64,000 nucleotides of DNA from Pseudomonas gingeri (GTDB taxonomy: Bacteria > Pseudomonadota > Gammaproteobacteria > Pseudomonadales > Pseudomonadaceae), in the NCBI RefSeq assembly GCF_013386115.1, contig NZ_JACAOR010000005.1:288543-352542 (forward strand). The letters run 5' to 3'. The stretch's first letter is position 1; each line of letters opens with the position of its first letter. Of the stretch, positions 25,940 through 34,206 are shown piece by piece. Position numbers and translations under genes: made by a program. A model generated the notes under the pieces. That model was not told the DNA's origin. It saw only the letters and a program-made list of their open reading frames with translations, and searched no databases.

Positions 25940-26323
25940 ATGGGCGTCAAGGGGATGTGCGCGCACTGCCGTGGCACATTTCCCCTCAGCGCCTGGCACT
26001 TGAACGCGATTGCCATCAACGAAAGCTTCGCCTGTCGCTGCTGCGACAAGGCGCTGCAGCTCAATTGCCCGAGGCAACTGAAGCGCTTCAGGTCGCTGGA
26101 CGCATGGTCGCCGCTCAAGGCCAGCATGATGCTGTTGATCGGCTCCTCGTTGCTGGTTGCGCTGGTCTGCGAATGGCTCGGCCTGATCAGCGTGGTCGAG
26201 CAGCTCAACTTTTCCCTGCTGGCGCTGCTGCTGTACTTCGCCACCTTGCGTTACGCCCGCCACCGGCAGCAGATGACGCTGGTCCTGCAGGTCGCGGTCA
26301 GGCCGGATTCTGTGGCCAGTTGA
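25940..26323 (+). CDS. Small zinc-ribbon membrane protein, unknown function
   Basis: 127 residues. Two CxxC pairs (CAHCRGTFPLS and CRCCDKAL) should form a zinc ribbon in the N-terminal third; two membrane segments follow (MMLLIGSSLLVALVCEWLGL and LNFSLLALLLYFATL). The ATG at 25940 has GAAGGA 7 bases upstream; a TTG at 25925 behind GGGAGG would add five residues and is also plausible. It converges on the tatD-like gene 3' end, overlapping it by 26 bases. I do not recognise a named family. Confidence 0.65.
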   Translation: MGVKGMCAHCRGTFPLSAWHLNAIAINESFACRCCDKALQLNCPRQLKRFRSLDAWSPLKASMMLLIGSSLLVALVCEWLGLISVVEQLNFSLLALLLYFATLRYARHRQQMTLVLQVAVRPDSVAS

Positions 26324-27089
26324 ACAGCGCACACGCGTTGGCGCTGCTGGCGGCGGCCAATGCCTGCGGGCTGACGGCCATGAGTCCGGCGAGGGCGGCG
26401 CAGATGGCCGGCAGGTGCTCCGGACTGTTGCGCATGCCGGGATACATCACCGGTGCCATGTCCGGCGAATCGGTTTCCAGCACCACGGCATCCAGGGGCA
26501 GGCCGGCAATGACCTTGCTCAGGCGCAAGGCCTGGGGCCAGGTGCCGGCGCCGCCGAGGCCGAGCTTGAAACCGAGCTTGAGGTATTCCCGGGCCTCTTC
26601 GCGACTGCCGGCAAAGGCGTGGATGATTCCGCCACGGCCCAGGCGAAAGCGCTTGAGTGTCGCGATGGTCGCCGCATGGCTGCGACGCACATGCAGCAGT
26701 GCCGGCAGGTCGAAGTCCGCGGCGAGTTGCAACTGGGCCTCGAACAGCACCTGCTGGCGCTCGCGATCGAGCTGCGGCAGAAAGTAGTCCAGGCCGAACT
26801 CACCCACCGCGCACAGCTGTGGATGGTGGGCCAGGCGACTGAGCCAGGCGCCCAGTTCGTCCAGGTCGGCCGGGCGATGATCTTCCAGGTACACCGGGTG
26901 CAGGCCGAACGCCGCATGCAGTTGCGGATCGCCCAGCACCAGGTCCCAGACCCGCTGCCAGTTCTGTCGATAGACCCCCAGCACCACCATCCGGCCAACC
27001 CCCAGGGCGCGACTGCGACCGAGCAGCGCGTCGCGATCTGCGTCGAAATCCGGAAAGTCGAGGTGGGTATGGGTATCGATCAACTCCAT
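26298..27089 (-). CDS. TatD family metal-dependent hydrolase
   Basis: 263 residues from ATG at 27087-27089, which begins MELIDTHTHLDFPDFD. Metal ligands of the amidohydrolase-like TIM barrel are visible: HTH near residue 6, GEFGLDY, LLHVRRS, IIHAFAGS and ETDSPDMAP. TatD proteins are 3'-5' DNA exonucleases or DNases; this one is nearest the YjjV/YcfH group. It lies 2 bases after the cra stop on the same strand and is probably co-transcribed with it. Confidence 0.9.
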   Translation of the reverse strand: MELIDTHTHLDFPDFDADRDALLGRSRALGVGRMVVLGVYRQNWQRVWDLVLGDPQLHAAFGLHPVYLEDHRPADLDELGAWLSRLAHHPQLCAVGEFGLDYFLPQLDRERQQVLFEAQLQLAADFDLPALLHVRRSHAATIATLKRFRLGRGGIIHAFAGSREEAREYLKLGFKLGLGGAGTWPQALRLSKVIAGLPLDAVVLETDSPDMAPVMYPGMRNSPEHLPAICAALAGLMAVSPQALAAASSANACALFNWPQNPA

Positions 27090-27091
27090 GC

Positions 27092-28087
27092 TCAGGACTC
27101 GCGGATACGCTGCTTGAAGGTCCGCGCTATCGCCTGGACGCCGGGTCGGTAGTCCTTGTCCTCGATGGCGGCCAGCGCCAGTTGCAGGGCCTTGTCGGCG
27201 ATCAACGGGTGCTGCTGGGCCATGGCGTTGACGGGCAGGGGCAGGAAGTCCAGCAACTGGGTGTCGCCGAAGGTGCCCAGGCGCAGCGGCTGTGGCTTGA
27301 GCGGATGGTCGTGCAAGGCATCGAACACGCCCTGCAGCAGCACATAGGAGGTGGTGACCAGCGCGTCGGGCAGATGGCCGAGGCGCTTGACCAGTGCATC
27401 CATCAGTTGCCGGCCGCAATCACGGCTGAACGCTTCGCCGTGTTCGATCAACACCTCGCCCTTGAAACCGTCCAGCGCGTCCTGGAAACCGGCGGCCCGC
27501 TGCCGGCTGATGCTCAGCTCGGCGCGGGCGCCGATCAGGGCGATATGGCGTGGCATCGGCTGCAGCAGGCTGCGGGTCAGTTGCAGGCTGGCCTGATGGT
27601 CATCACTGACCACCGAGCAGAAATGCGTCGGCTCCATCTCCCGGTCGATGGCGATGACCGGCATTCCCAGGTCCTGCAACTGGCGATAGCTGTCATCGTC
27701 GGCCGGCAGGCAACTGGCGACAAACAGGGCGTCGCAGCGACGGGCGCGGAACAGTTGCAGCAACTGGCGTTCGCTGTCCGGGTCATCGTCGGAACTGGCG
27801 ATCAGCAACTGATAACCGCGGGCGCGGGCACCTTGCTCCAGCAGCTTGGCGATACGTGCGTAACTGGGGTTTTCCAGGTCCGGCAGGATAAACCCGAGGG
27901 TGCGCGTCTTGCGGCTGCGCAGGCCGGCGGCCTGGGGATTGGGGGTGAAGCCATGCTGCTCGACCACGGCCCGGACCCGCTCCACGGTGCTGCTGCTGAT
28001 ACGCTGTTGCTCGGCCTTGCCGTTGATGACATAGCTGGCAGTGGTGACGGACACACCGGCCAGTTGGGCAATATCACTGAGTTTCAA
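27092..28087 (-). CDS. cra: Catabolite repressor/activator Cra (FruR), LacI family
   Basis: 331 residues from a TTG at 28085-28087, giving MKLSDIAQLAGVSVTTASYV; AAGGA lies about 10 bases upstream. The GTG at 28117 would add ten residues of non-conserved leader. The N-terminal HTH and hinge (LRSRKTRTLGFILPDLENPS) are followed by the periplasmic-binding-like sensor domain. In P. putida Cra controls mainly the fru operon and responds to fructose-1-phosphate. Here it diverges from fruBKA, and its operator lies at 28368. The TTG start may keep repressor levels low. Confidence 0.93.
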   Translation of the reverse strand: MKLSDIAQLAGVSVTTASYVINGKAEQQRISSSTVERVRAVVEQHGFTPNPQAAGLRSRKTRTLGFILPDLENPSYARIAKLLEQGARARGYQLLIASSDDDPDSERQLLQLFRARRCDALFVASCLPADDDSYRQLQDLGMPVIAIDREMEPTHFCSVVSDDHQASLQLTRSLLQPMPRHIALIGARAELSISRQRAAGFQDALDGFKGEVLIEHGEAFSRDCGRQLMDALVKRLGHLPDALVTTSYVLLQGVFDALHDHPLKPQPLRLGTFGDTQLLDFLPLPVNAMAQQHPLIADKALQLALAAIEDKDYRPGVQAIARTFKQRIRES

Positions 28088-28223
28088 GCGGATGATTCCT
28101 TGTTTGCTGTAGCTCACGGCTGCATTTTCTCTGATCGTATCCTATTCCGGCAGTCGACTGTGGAAGCGGGCGGGTGTGGGCACCGGACGGGTAGGGGAGC
28201 CCACTTGTGGGGAAGCGGGCTCG

Positions 28224-28247
28224 TGTGGGAGCGGCCTTGCCCGCGAA
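28224..28247. repeat. Degenerate REP unit in the cra-fruB gap
   Basis: TGTGGGAGCGGCCTTGCCCG and the following bases match the REP consensus seen at 39447. It is one piece of a 434-bp gap (28088-28521) that otherwise holds the fru control region; no gene is evident there. Confidence 0.65.
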
Positions 28248-28367
28248 CAGGCCCGCCAGATCACTGAAAAATGCGCGGCTCTTCCAGCAGATTCGCCGAC
28301 AGCCAGTTGTCGACCAGCAGGGCTTCAACCCGGAACAATAATCGAGTAACGTGTCCTACACGCTAGA

Positions 28368-28379
28368 TTAAACGTTTCA
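28368..28379. promoter_or_regulatory. Cra operator of fruBKA
   Basis: TTAAACGTTTCA is identical, as I recall it, to the Cra site described upstream of fruB in P. putida. It lies 143 bases before the fruB ATG and about 280 bases from the cra start. Binding would repress fru until fructose-1-phosphate accumulates. Confidence 0.85.
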
Positions 28380-28521
28380 GCAAGCGTATTTTCCGGGGAT
28401 TGCGTCCGGTGTCACGGTCCTGCCGAAAGACCGTTTCGCTATGTTCTGGCACGCAAGCCCAGGCTGATTCATTCAAAACAATACCTAGCGTCCCGTTGTG
28501 GGCGCTGAATAGGAGAAAGGC

Positions 28522-31383
28522 ATGCTCGAGCTCACCGTAGAGCAGATTTCCATGGGCCAGTCGGCCGTGGACAAGTCTGCTGCCCTGCAACTGCTTGCGG
28601 ACAAGCTGGTGACCGACGGCCTGGTGGCCGAGGGCTACCTGGCCGGCTTGCAGGACCGTGAGGCGCAAGGCTCGACCTTTCTCGGCCAGGGCATCGCGAT
28701 TCCCCATGGCACCCCGCAGACCCGCGACCAGGTATTCGCCACGGGTGTGCGCCTGCTGCAGTTTCCCGAAGGCGTGGATTGGGGCGATGGCCAGATCGTT
28801 TACCTGGCCATCGGTATCGCGGCGAAATCCGACGAACACCTGCGCCTGCTGCAACTGCTCACCCGTGCCCTCGGCGAGACGGACCTGGGCCAGGCCCTGC
28901 GCCGTGCAAGCTCCGCCGAAGCCTTGCTGAAACTGCTGCAAGGCGCGCCGCAGGAACTGGCGCTGGATGCCCAGATGATCGGCCTCGGCGTGGCGGCCGA
29001 CGATTTCGAAGAACTGGTCTGGCGTGGCGCCCGCCTGCTGCGCCAGGCCGACTGTGTGAGTAACGGTTTTGCCGCGGTCCTGCAGCAGGTCGAAGCGTTG
29101 CCGCTGGGCGATGGCCTGTGGTGGCTGCACAGTGAGCAGACGGTCAAGCGGCCGGGGCTGGCGTTTGTCACACCGGAAAAGCCGCTGCGCTACCTCGGCC
29201 AACCCTTGAGTGGGCTGTTCTGTCTCGCCAGTCTCGGCGAAGCCCATCAGGCCCTGCTCGAACGCCTGTGTGCGCTGCTGATCGAAGGCCGTGGCCATGA
29301 ACTGGGACGCGCCACCAGCAGCCGGGCGGTACTGGAGGTTCTGGGCGGCGAATTGCCGGCCGACTGGCCGAGCGCGCGCATCGCCCTGGCCAATGCCCAT
29401 GGCCTGCATGCCCGGCCGGCGAAGGTTCTCGCGCAACTGGCGAAGCGTTTCGACGGCGATATTCGTGTGCGCATAGTCGACGCCCCGGGCAGCGCGGTGT
29501 CGGTGAAAAGCCTGAGCAAGCTGCTCAGCCTCGGCGCGCGCCGGGCCCAGGTGCTGGAGTTCATTGCCGAACCGGGGATTGCCGCCGATGCCTTGCCGGC
29601 CTTGCTGGCGGCGGTGGCAGAAGGCCTCGGCGAGGAAGTCGAACCCTTGCCGGCGGTGAGCGCCGCCAGTGTGGCCGTGGACGAGGTGGTCGTAGCCTTG
29701 ACGGCACCGGTTGCCGGCAGCCAGGTCCAGGCGATTGCCGCTGCGCCGGGGATCGCCATCGGCCCCGCGCATATCCAGGTCGCGCAGACGTTCGACTACC
29801 CGTTGCGTGGCCAGTCGGCCGCGCTCGAGCGCCAGCGCCTGCACAGCGCCTTGAGTGAGGTGCGCAAGGATATCGAGGGTCTGATCCAGCGCAGCAAAGC
29901 CAAGGCCATTCGCGAGATTTTCATCACCCACCAGGAAATGCTCGACGACCCGGAACTGAGCGACGAGGTCGACACCCGGCTCAAGCAGGGTGAAAGCGCC
30001 GAAGCCGGCTGGATGGCAGTGATCGAGGCGGCCGCCCGGCAGCAGGAGTCCTTGCAGGATGCACTGCTGGCCGAGCGGGCGGCGGACCTGCGGGATATCG
30101 GCCGGCGCGTGCTGGCGCAGTTGTGTGGTGTCGAAACCCTGGCCGAGCCCGAGCAGCCCTATGTACTGGTGATGGACGAAGTCGGCCCGTCCGATGTGGC
30201 GCGCCTGGATCCGGCGCGGGTGGCGGGGATTCTCACCGCCCGCGGCGGAGCCACGGCGCACAGTGCGATCGTCGCCCGTGCCCTGGGCATCCCGGCACTG
30301 GTCGGGGCGGGCGCGGCGGTGCTGTTGCTGGCGCCGGGCACGACCTTGCTGCTCGACGGCCAGCGTGGCCGGCTGCATGTCTCGCCGGATGCCGTCGCCT
30401 TGCAGCGTGCCACCGAGGAGCGCGACAGCCGCGAACAGCGCCTGCGCCAGGCTGCCGAACAACGTCACCAGGCGGCGCTGACCCTTGACGGGCATGCGGT
30501 GGAAGTCTTTGCCAATATCGGTGAAAGCGCCGGAGTCGCCGGCGCGGTGGAACAGGGCGCCGAAGGCATCGGTCTGTTGCGCACCGAACTGATCTTCATG
30601 GCGCATCCACAGGCGCCGGACGAAGCCACCCAGGAAGCCGAATACCGGCGGGTGCTCGACGGCCTGGGCGGGCGACCGCTGGTGGTCCGAACCCTGGATG
30701 TCGGCGGCGACAAGCCGCTGCCTTACTGGCCGATCGCCAAGGAAGAAAACCCGTTCCTCGGCGTGCGCGGTATCCGCCTGACCCTGCAACGGCCGCAGAT
30801 CATGGAAAGCCAGTTGCGCGCCCTGTTGCGGGCCGCCGACAACCGCCCCCTGCGGATCATGTTCCCGATGGTCGGTAGCGTGTCGGAGTGGCGCCGGGCC
30901 CGGGAAATGACCGAGCGCCTGCGCCTGGAAATTCCGGTGGCCGACCTGCAACTGGGAATCATGATCGAAGTGCCGTCGGCGGCGTTGCTGGCGCCGGTGC
31001 TGGCCCGGGAAGTGGACTTCTTCAGTGTCGGCACCAACGACCTGACGCAATACACCCTCGCCATCGACCGTGGTCACCCGACACTTTCGGCCCAGGCCGA
31101 TGGCCTGCACCCGGCCGTGCTGCAACTGATCGACATCACCGTGCGCGCGGCCCATGCCCATGGCAAGTGGGTCGGTGTCTGCGGCGAACTGGCGGGCGAC
31201 CCGCTGGCGGTACCGGTGCTCGTCGGGCTGGGGGTGGATGAATTGAGCGTTGCGGCCCGCAGCATTCCCGAGGTCAAGGCGCGGGTGCGCGAACTGACCC
31301 TGCCGGCCGCACAGGCCCTGGCCCGTGCGGCCCTGGCCGTGGGCAGCGCCGATGAAGTGCGCGCCCTCGTGGAGGCGGTGTAA
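28522..31383 (+). CDS. fruB: Fructose PTS multiphosphoryl transfer protein (EIIA-HPr-EI)
   Basis: 953 residues, three phosphotransfer modules in one chain. The EIIA(Fru) active site is H62 in AIPHGTPQ; the HPr domain has H296 in AHGLHARPAKV; the enzyme I domain has H580 in GGATAHSAIVARALGIP, plus C-terminal PEP-binding blocks (FPMVGSVSEW, FFSVGTNDLTQYT, GVCGELAGD). Phosphate passes PEP to EI to HPr to EIIA to FruA. Pseudomonas uses this single protein for its fructose PTS. GGAGAAAGG precedes the ATG. The stop shares one base with fruK. Confidence 0.97.
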   Translation: MLELTVEQISMGQSAVDKSAALQLLADKLVTDGLVAEGYLAGLQDREAQGSTFLGQGIAIPHGTPQTRDQVFATGVRLLQFPEGVDWGDGQIVYLAIGIAAKSDEHLRLLQLLTRALGETDLGQALRRASSAEALLKLLQGAPQELALDAQMIGLGVAADDFEELVWRGARLLRQADCVSNGFAAVLQQVEALPLGDGLWWLHSEQTVKRPGLAFVTPEKPLRYLGQPLSGLFCLASLGEAHQALLERLCALLIEGRGHELGRATSSRAVLEVLGGELPADWPSARIALANAHGLHARPAKVLAQLAKRFDGDIRVRIVDAPGSAVSVKSLSKLLSLGARRAQVLEFIAEPGIAADALPALLAAVAEGLGEEVEPLPAVSAASVAVDEVVVALTAPVAGSQVQAIAAAPGIAIGPAHIQVAQTFDYPLRGQSAALERQRLHSALSEVRKDIEGLIQRSKAKAIREIFITHQEMLDDPELSDEVDTRLKQGESAEAGWMAVIEAAARQQESLQDALLAERAADLRDIGRRVLAQLCGVETLAEPEQPYVLVMDEVGPSDVARLDPARVAGILTARGGATAHSAIVARALGIPALVGAGAAVLLLAPGTTLLLDGQRGRLHVSPDAVALQRATEERDSREQRLRQAAEQRHQAALTLDGHAVEVFANIGESAGVAGAVEQGAEGIGLLRTELIFMAHPQAPDEATQEAEYRRVLDGLGGRPLVVRTLDVGGDKPLPYWPIAKEENPFLGVRGIRLTLQRPQIMESQLRALLRAADNRPLRIMFPMVGSVSEWRRAREMTERLRLEIPVADLQLGIMIEVPSAALLAPVLAREVDFFSVGTNDLTQYTLAIDRGHPTLSAQADGLHPAVLQLIDITVRAAHAHGKWVGVCGELAGDPLAVPVLVGLGVDELSVAARSIPEVKARVRELTLPAAQALARAALAVGSADEVRALVEAV

Positions 31384-32324
31384 TGGCGCGGATTCTGACG
31401 CTGACCCTGAACCCTGCGCTGGACCTGACCGTGCAACTGGCGCGGCTGGAGCCGGGCCAGGTCAATCGCAGCGAGGCCATGCAGACCCACGCGGCCGGCA
31501 AGGGCGTGAACGTCGCCCAGGTGCTGGCGGACCTCGGGCATCAACTGACCGTGAGTGGTTTTCTCGGCGAGGACAATCAACAAGCCTTCGAGACCCTGTT
31601 TGCCCGCCGTGGATTTGTCGATGCCTTTGTCCGCGTGCCGGGGGAGACCCGCAGCAATATCAAGCTGGCCGAGCACGACGGCCGCATCACCGACCTCAAC
31701 GGTCCCGGTCCGCTGGTCAGTGCCGAGGCCCAGCATGCCTTGCTGGACCGGCTGGAACAGATCGCCCCCGGTCATGATGCCGTGGTGGTCGCGGGCAGTT
31801 TGCCCCGGGGCGTCAGTCCGCAATGGCTGCAAGCGCTGTTGCGGCGGTTGAAACAGCTGGGCCTGAAAGTCGCCCTGGACACCAGCGGCGCAGCCTTGCA
31901 GGCCGGACTGGCGGCGGGGCCCTGGTTGATCAAGCCCAATACCGAGGAATTGGCCGAAGCGCTGGGCAGCCCCGTGACCTCATTGCTCGCGCAATCCGCG
32001 GCAGCGACCCGGTTGCGTGCCCAGGGCATCGAGCACGTGGTGGTTTCCCACGGTGCCGAAGGGGTCAACTGGTTCTGCGCCGCACCGGCATTGCACGGGC
32101 TGCCGCCGACCGTCAGCGTGGCGAGCACCGTCGGTGCCGGCGACGCGTTGCTGGCCGGCATGCTTCATGGCCTGCTCAGCGGGCACGGCGCGGAGCAGAC
32201 CCTGCGCACGGCCACGGCGATTGCCGCCCTGGCCGTGACCCAGATCGGTTTCGGCATTGGTGACAGGGAACGCCTGGCGCAGCTTGAACGCGGCGTCAGC
32301 GTGCACGCCCTAACAGAACAATAA
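31383..32324 (+). CDS. fruK: 1-phosphofructokinase
   Basis: 313 residues, PfkB family. It phosphorylates fructose-1-phosphate to fructose-1,6-bisphosphate. The substrate-binding block is AAGKGVNVAQVL, and the ATP/anion-hole motif STVGAGDALLAG holds the catalytic base D254. The start overlaps the fruB stop (TAATG), so expression is coupled. Cra senses the substrate of this enzyme, so FruK activity should turn down its own operon. Confidence 0.96.
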   Translation: MARILTLTLNPALDLTVQLARLEPGQVNRSEAMQTHAAGKGVNVAQVLADLGHQLTVSGFLGEDNQQAFETLFARRGFVDAFVRVPGETRSNIKLAEHDGRITDLNGPGPLVSAEAQHALLDRLEQIAPGHDAVVVAGSLPRGVSPQWLQALLRRLKQLGLKVALDTSGAALQAGLAAGPWLIKPNTEELAEALGSPVTSLLAQSAAATRLRAQGIEHVVVSHGAEGVNWFCAAPALHGLPPTVSVASTVGAGDALLAGMLHGLLSGHGAEQTLRTATAIAALAVTQIGFGIGDRERLAQLERGVSVHALTEQ

Positions 32325-32335
32325 GAGGGATTGTG

Positions 32336-34081
32336 ATGAAGTTAGCCATTGTTACCGCCTGCCCGAACGGCATGGTCACCAGCGTGTTGTGCGCTCGCCT
32401 GCTGGAAGCGGCAGCCCAGCGCCAGGGCTGGAGCACCAGTGTCGAAGTACACGATAGCCGGCACCCGGAGCGCCAGTTGTCGGCGGCGACCCTCTCGGCG
32501 GCGGAATGGGTGCTGGTGGTCAGCAGCGCGCCTGTGGATATGTTGCGCTTTGTCGGCAAACGGGTGTTCCAGACCACCCCGGCCCAGGCGTTGCAGGACG
32601 TCGAAGCGGTACTGCGACACGGTGCCGAAGAAGCGAGTGTCTACATCGCCCCCGAGGCCGCGGTTGCGGCGCCGGTGGTGGCCCAGCGCGCACCGCGCCT
32701 GGTGGCGGTGACGGCCTGCCCGACCGGCGTCGCTCATACCTTCATGGCCGCCGAAGCCTTGCAACAGTCGGCCAGGCGCCTGGGCTATGAGCTGCAGGTG
32801 GAAACCCAGGGCTCGGTCGGTGCACGCAACCCGTTGAGCGCGGCGGCGATTGCCGAAGCCGACGTGGTCTTGCTGGCGGCCGATATCGAAGTCGCCACCG
32901 AGCGTTTCGCCGGCAAGAACATCTACCGGTGCGGCACCGGCGTGGCCCTGAAACAACCGGACGCGACCTTGCGCAAGGCCCTGGCCGAAGGCACGCCGGA
33001 GAGTGCCGCGACAGGCGCTGGCGCGGCGCCGGCCAGGGAGGAAAAGGCCGGTGTCTACAAGCACCTGCTGACGGGGGTTTCGTTCATGTTGCCGATGGTG
33101 GTGGCGGGCGGCCTGTTGATCGCCCTGTCCTTCGTCTTCGGTATCACTGCGTTCAAGGAGCCGGGCACGCTGGCCGCGGCGCTGATGCAGATCGGCGGGG
33201 AAAGCGCCTTCAAGCTGATGGTGCCGCTGTTGGCCGGCTATATCGCCTACTCGATCGCCGACCGCCCCGGGCTGGCCCCGGGGATGATCGGTGGCCTGCT
33301 GGCGAGCACCCTTGGCGCCGGGTTTATCGGCGGGATCGTCGCCGGTTTTCTCGCCGGCTACAGTGCCAGGGCGATCAATCGTCATGCGCGGTTGCCGGCC
33401 AGTCTGGAAGCCTTGAAGCCGATCCTGATCATTCCGTTGCTGGCGAGCCTGTTCACCGGCCTGGTGATGATCTATGTGGTCGGCAAGCCGGTGGCGGGGA
33501 TGCTGGAGGGGCTGACGCATTTCCTCGACAGCATGGGCACCACCAACGCGATCCTGCTGGGTGTGCTGCTCGGCGGGATGATGTGCGTCGACCTCGGCGG
33601 GCCGATCAACAAGGCAGCGTATGCCTTCTCGGTCGGGCTGCTGGCGTCGCAGAGTTATGCGCCGATGGCCGCGACCATGGCCGCCGGCATGGTGCCACCA
33701 ATCGGCCTGGGCATCGCCACCCTGATTGCCCGACACAAGTTTGCCCGGAGCGAACGGGAGGCGGGCAAGGCTGCCTTCGTGCTGGGCCTGTGCTTTATCT
33801 CGGAAGGGGCGATTCCCTTTGCCGCCAAGGACCCGTTGCGGGTGATTCCGGCGAGCATCGCCGGTGGCGCGCTGACCGGTGCCCTGTCGATGTACTTCGG
33901 CTGCAAGCTGATGGCGCCCCATGGCGGGCTGTTCGTGATGCTGATTCCGAATGCGATCAACCACACGCTGCCGTATCTGCTGGCGATCATCGCCGGCAGC
34001 CTGCTGACCGCGGTGACCTATGCCGTGCTCAAGCGACCGGAAGCAGTCGAGTTGACCGTGGAGCCGGCCCAGGCGCAATGA
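32336..34081 (+). CDS. fruA: Fructose-specific PTS permease, EIIBC
   Basis: 581 residues from ATG at 32336 (a GTG three bases earlier is less likely). Two EIIB-like modules come first: IVTACPNGMVTS near residue 5 and AVTACPTGVAHTFMAAEAL, whose cysteine takes the phosphate. Residues 235-570 form the IIC membrane domain with about nine segments, including GVSFMLPMVVAGGLLIAL and LGGPINKAAYAF. It transports fructose and releases fructose-1-phosphate. Last gene of the operon; its stop codon lies within the repeat element at 34080. Confidence 0.96.
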   Translation: MKLAIVTACPNGMVTSVLCARLLEAAAQRQGWSTSVEVHDSRHPERQLSAATLSAAEWVLVVSSAPVDMLRFVGKRVFQTTPAQALQDVEAVLRHGAEEASVYIAPEAAVAAPVVAQRAPRLVAVTACPTGVAHTFMAAEALQQSARRLGYELQVETQGSVGARNPLSAAAIAEADVVLLAADIEVATERFAGKNIYRCGTGVALKQPDATLRKALAEGTPESAATGAGAAPAREEKAGVYKHLLTGVSFMLPMVVAGGLLIALSFVFGITAFKEPGTLAAALMQIGGESAFKLMVPLLAGYIAYSIADRPGLAPGMIGGLLASTLGAGFIGGIVAGFLAGYSARAINRHARLPASLEALKPILIIPLLASLFTGLVMIYVVGKPVAGMLEGLTHFLDSMGTTNAILLGVLLGGMMCVDLGGPINKAAYAFSVGLLASQSYAPMAATMAAGMVPPIGLGIATLIARHKFARSEREAGKAAFVLGLCFISEGAIPFAAKDPLRVIPASIAGGALTGALSMYFGCKLMAPHGGLFVMLIPNAINHTLPYLLAIIAGSLLTAVTYAVLKRPEAVELTVEPAQAQ

Positions 34082-34185
34082 TCGTTCCCACGCTCCGCGT
34101 GGGAATGCCTCTCTGGACGCTCTGCGTCCGCTTTGTGACGCGGAGCGTCACGGGCTGCATTCCCACGCGGAGCGTGGGAACGATC
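34080..34185. repeat. Intergenic inverted-repeat element with 29-bp perfect ends
   Basis: The ends (34080-34108 and 34157-34185) are perfect 29-base inverted copies, each itself containing a small hairpin (TTCCCACGC / GCGTGGGAA). The centre holds two more hairpins, GGACGCTCTGCGTCC and GTGACGCGGAGCGTCAC. Such CGTTCCCACGCTCCGCGTGGGAA elements recur in P. fluorescens-group genomes. It separates converging fruA and the reductase gene and may act as a bidirectional terminator. Confidence 0.8.
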
Positions 34186-34206
34186 GGAGTGAGCGGTGGG
34201 TGTCGG

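Noticed and set aside
28363..31161. 932-codon open frame on the minus strand opposite fruB
   Set aside because: It is a compositional shadow: high GC removes stops in the antisense frame, its protein is Gln/Arg/His-rich with no domain, and fruB is certain.
32342..34078. 578-codon minus-strand frame opposite fruA
   Set aside because: Antisense shadow of a membrane protein gene, rich in His, Gln and Arg, with no start signal.
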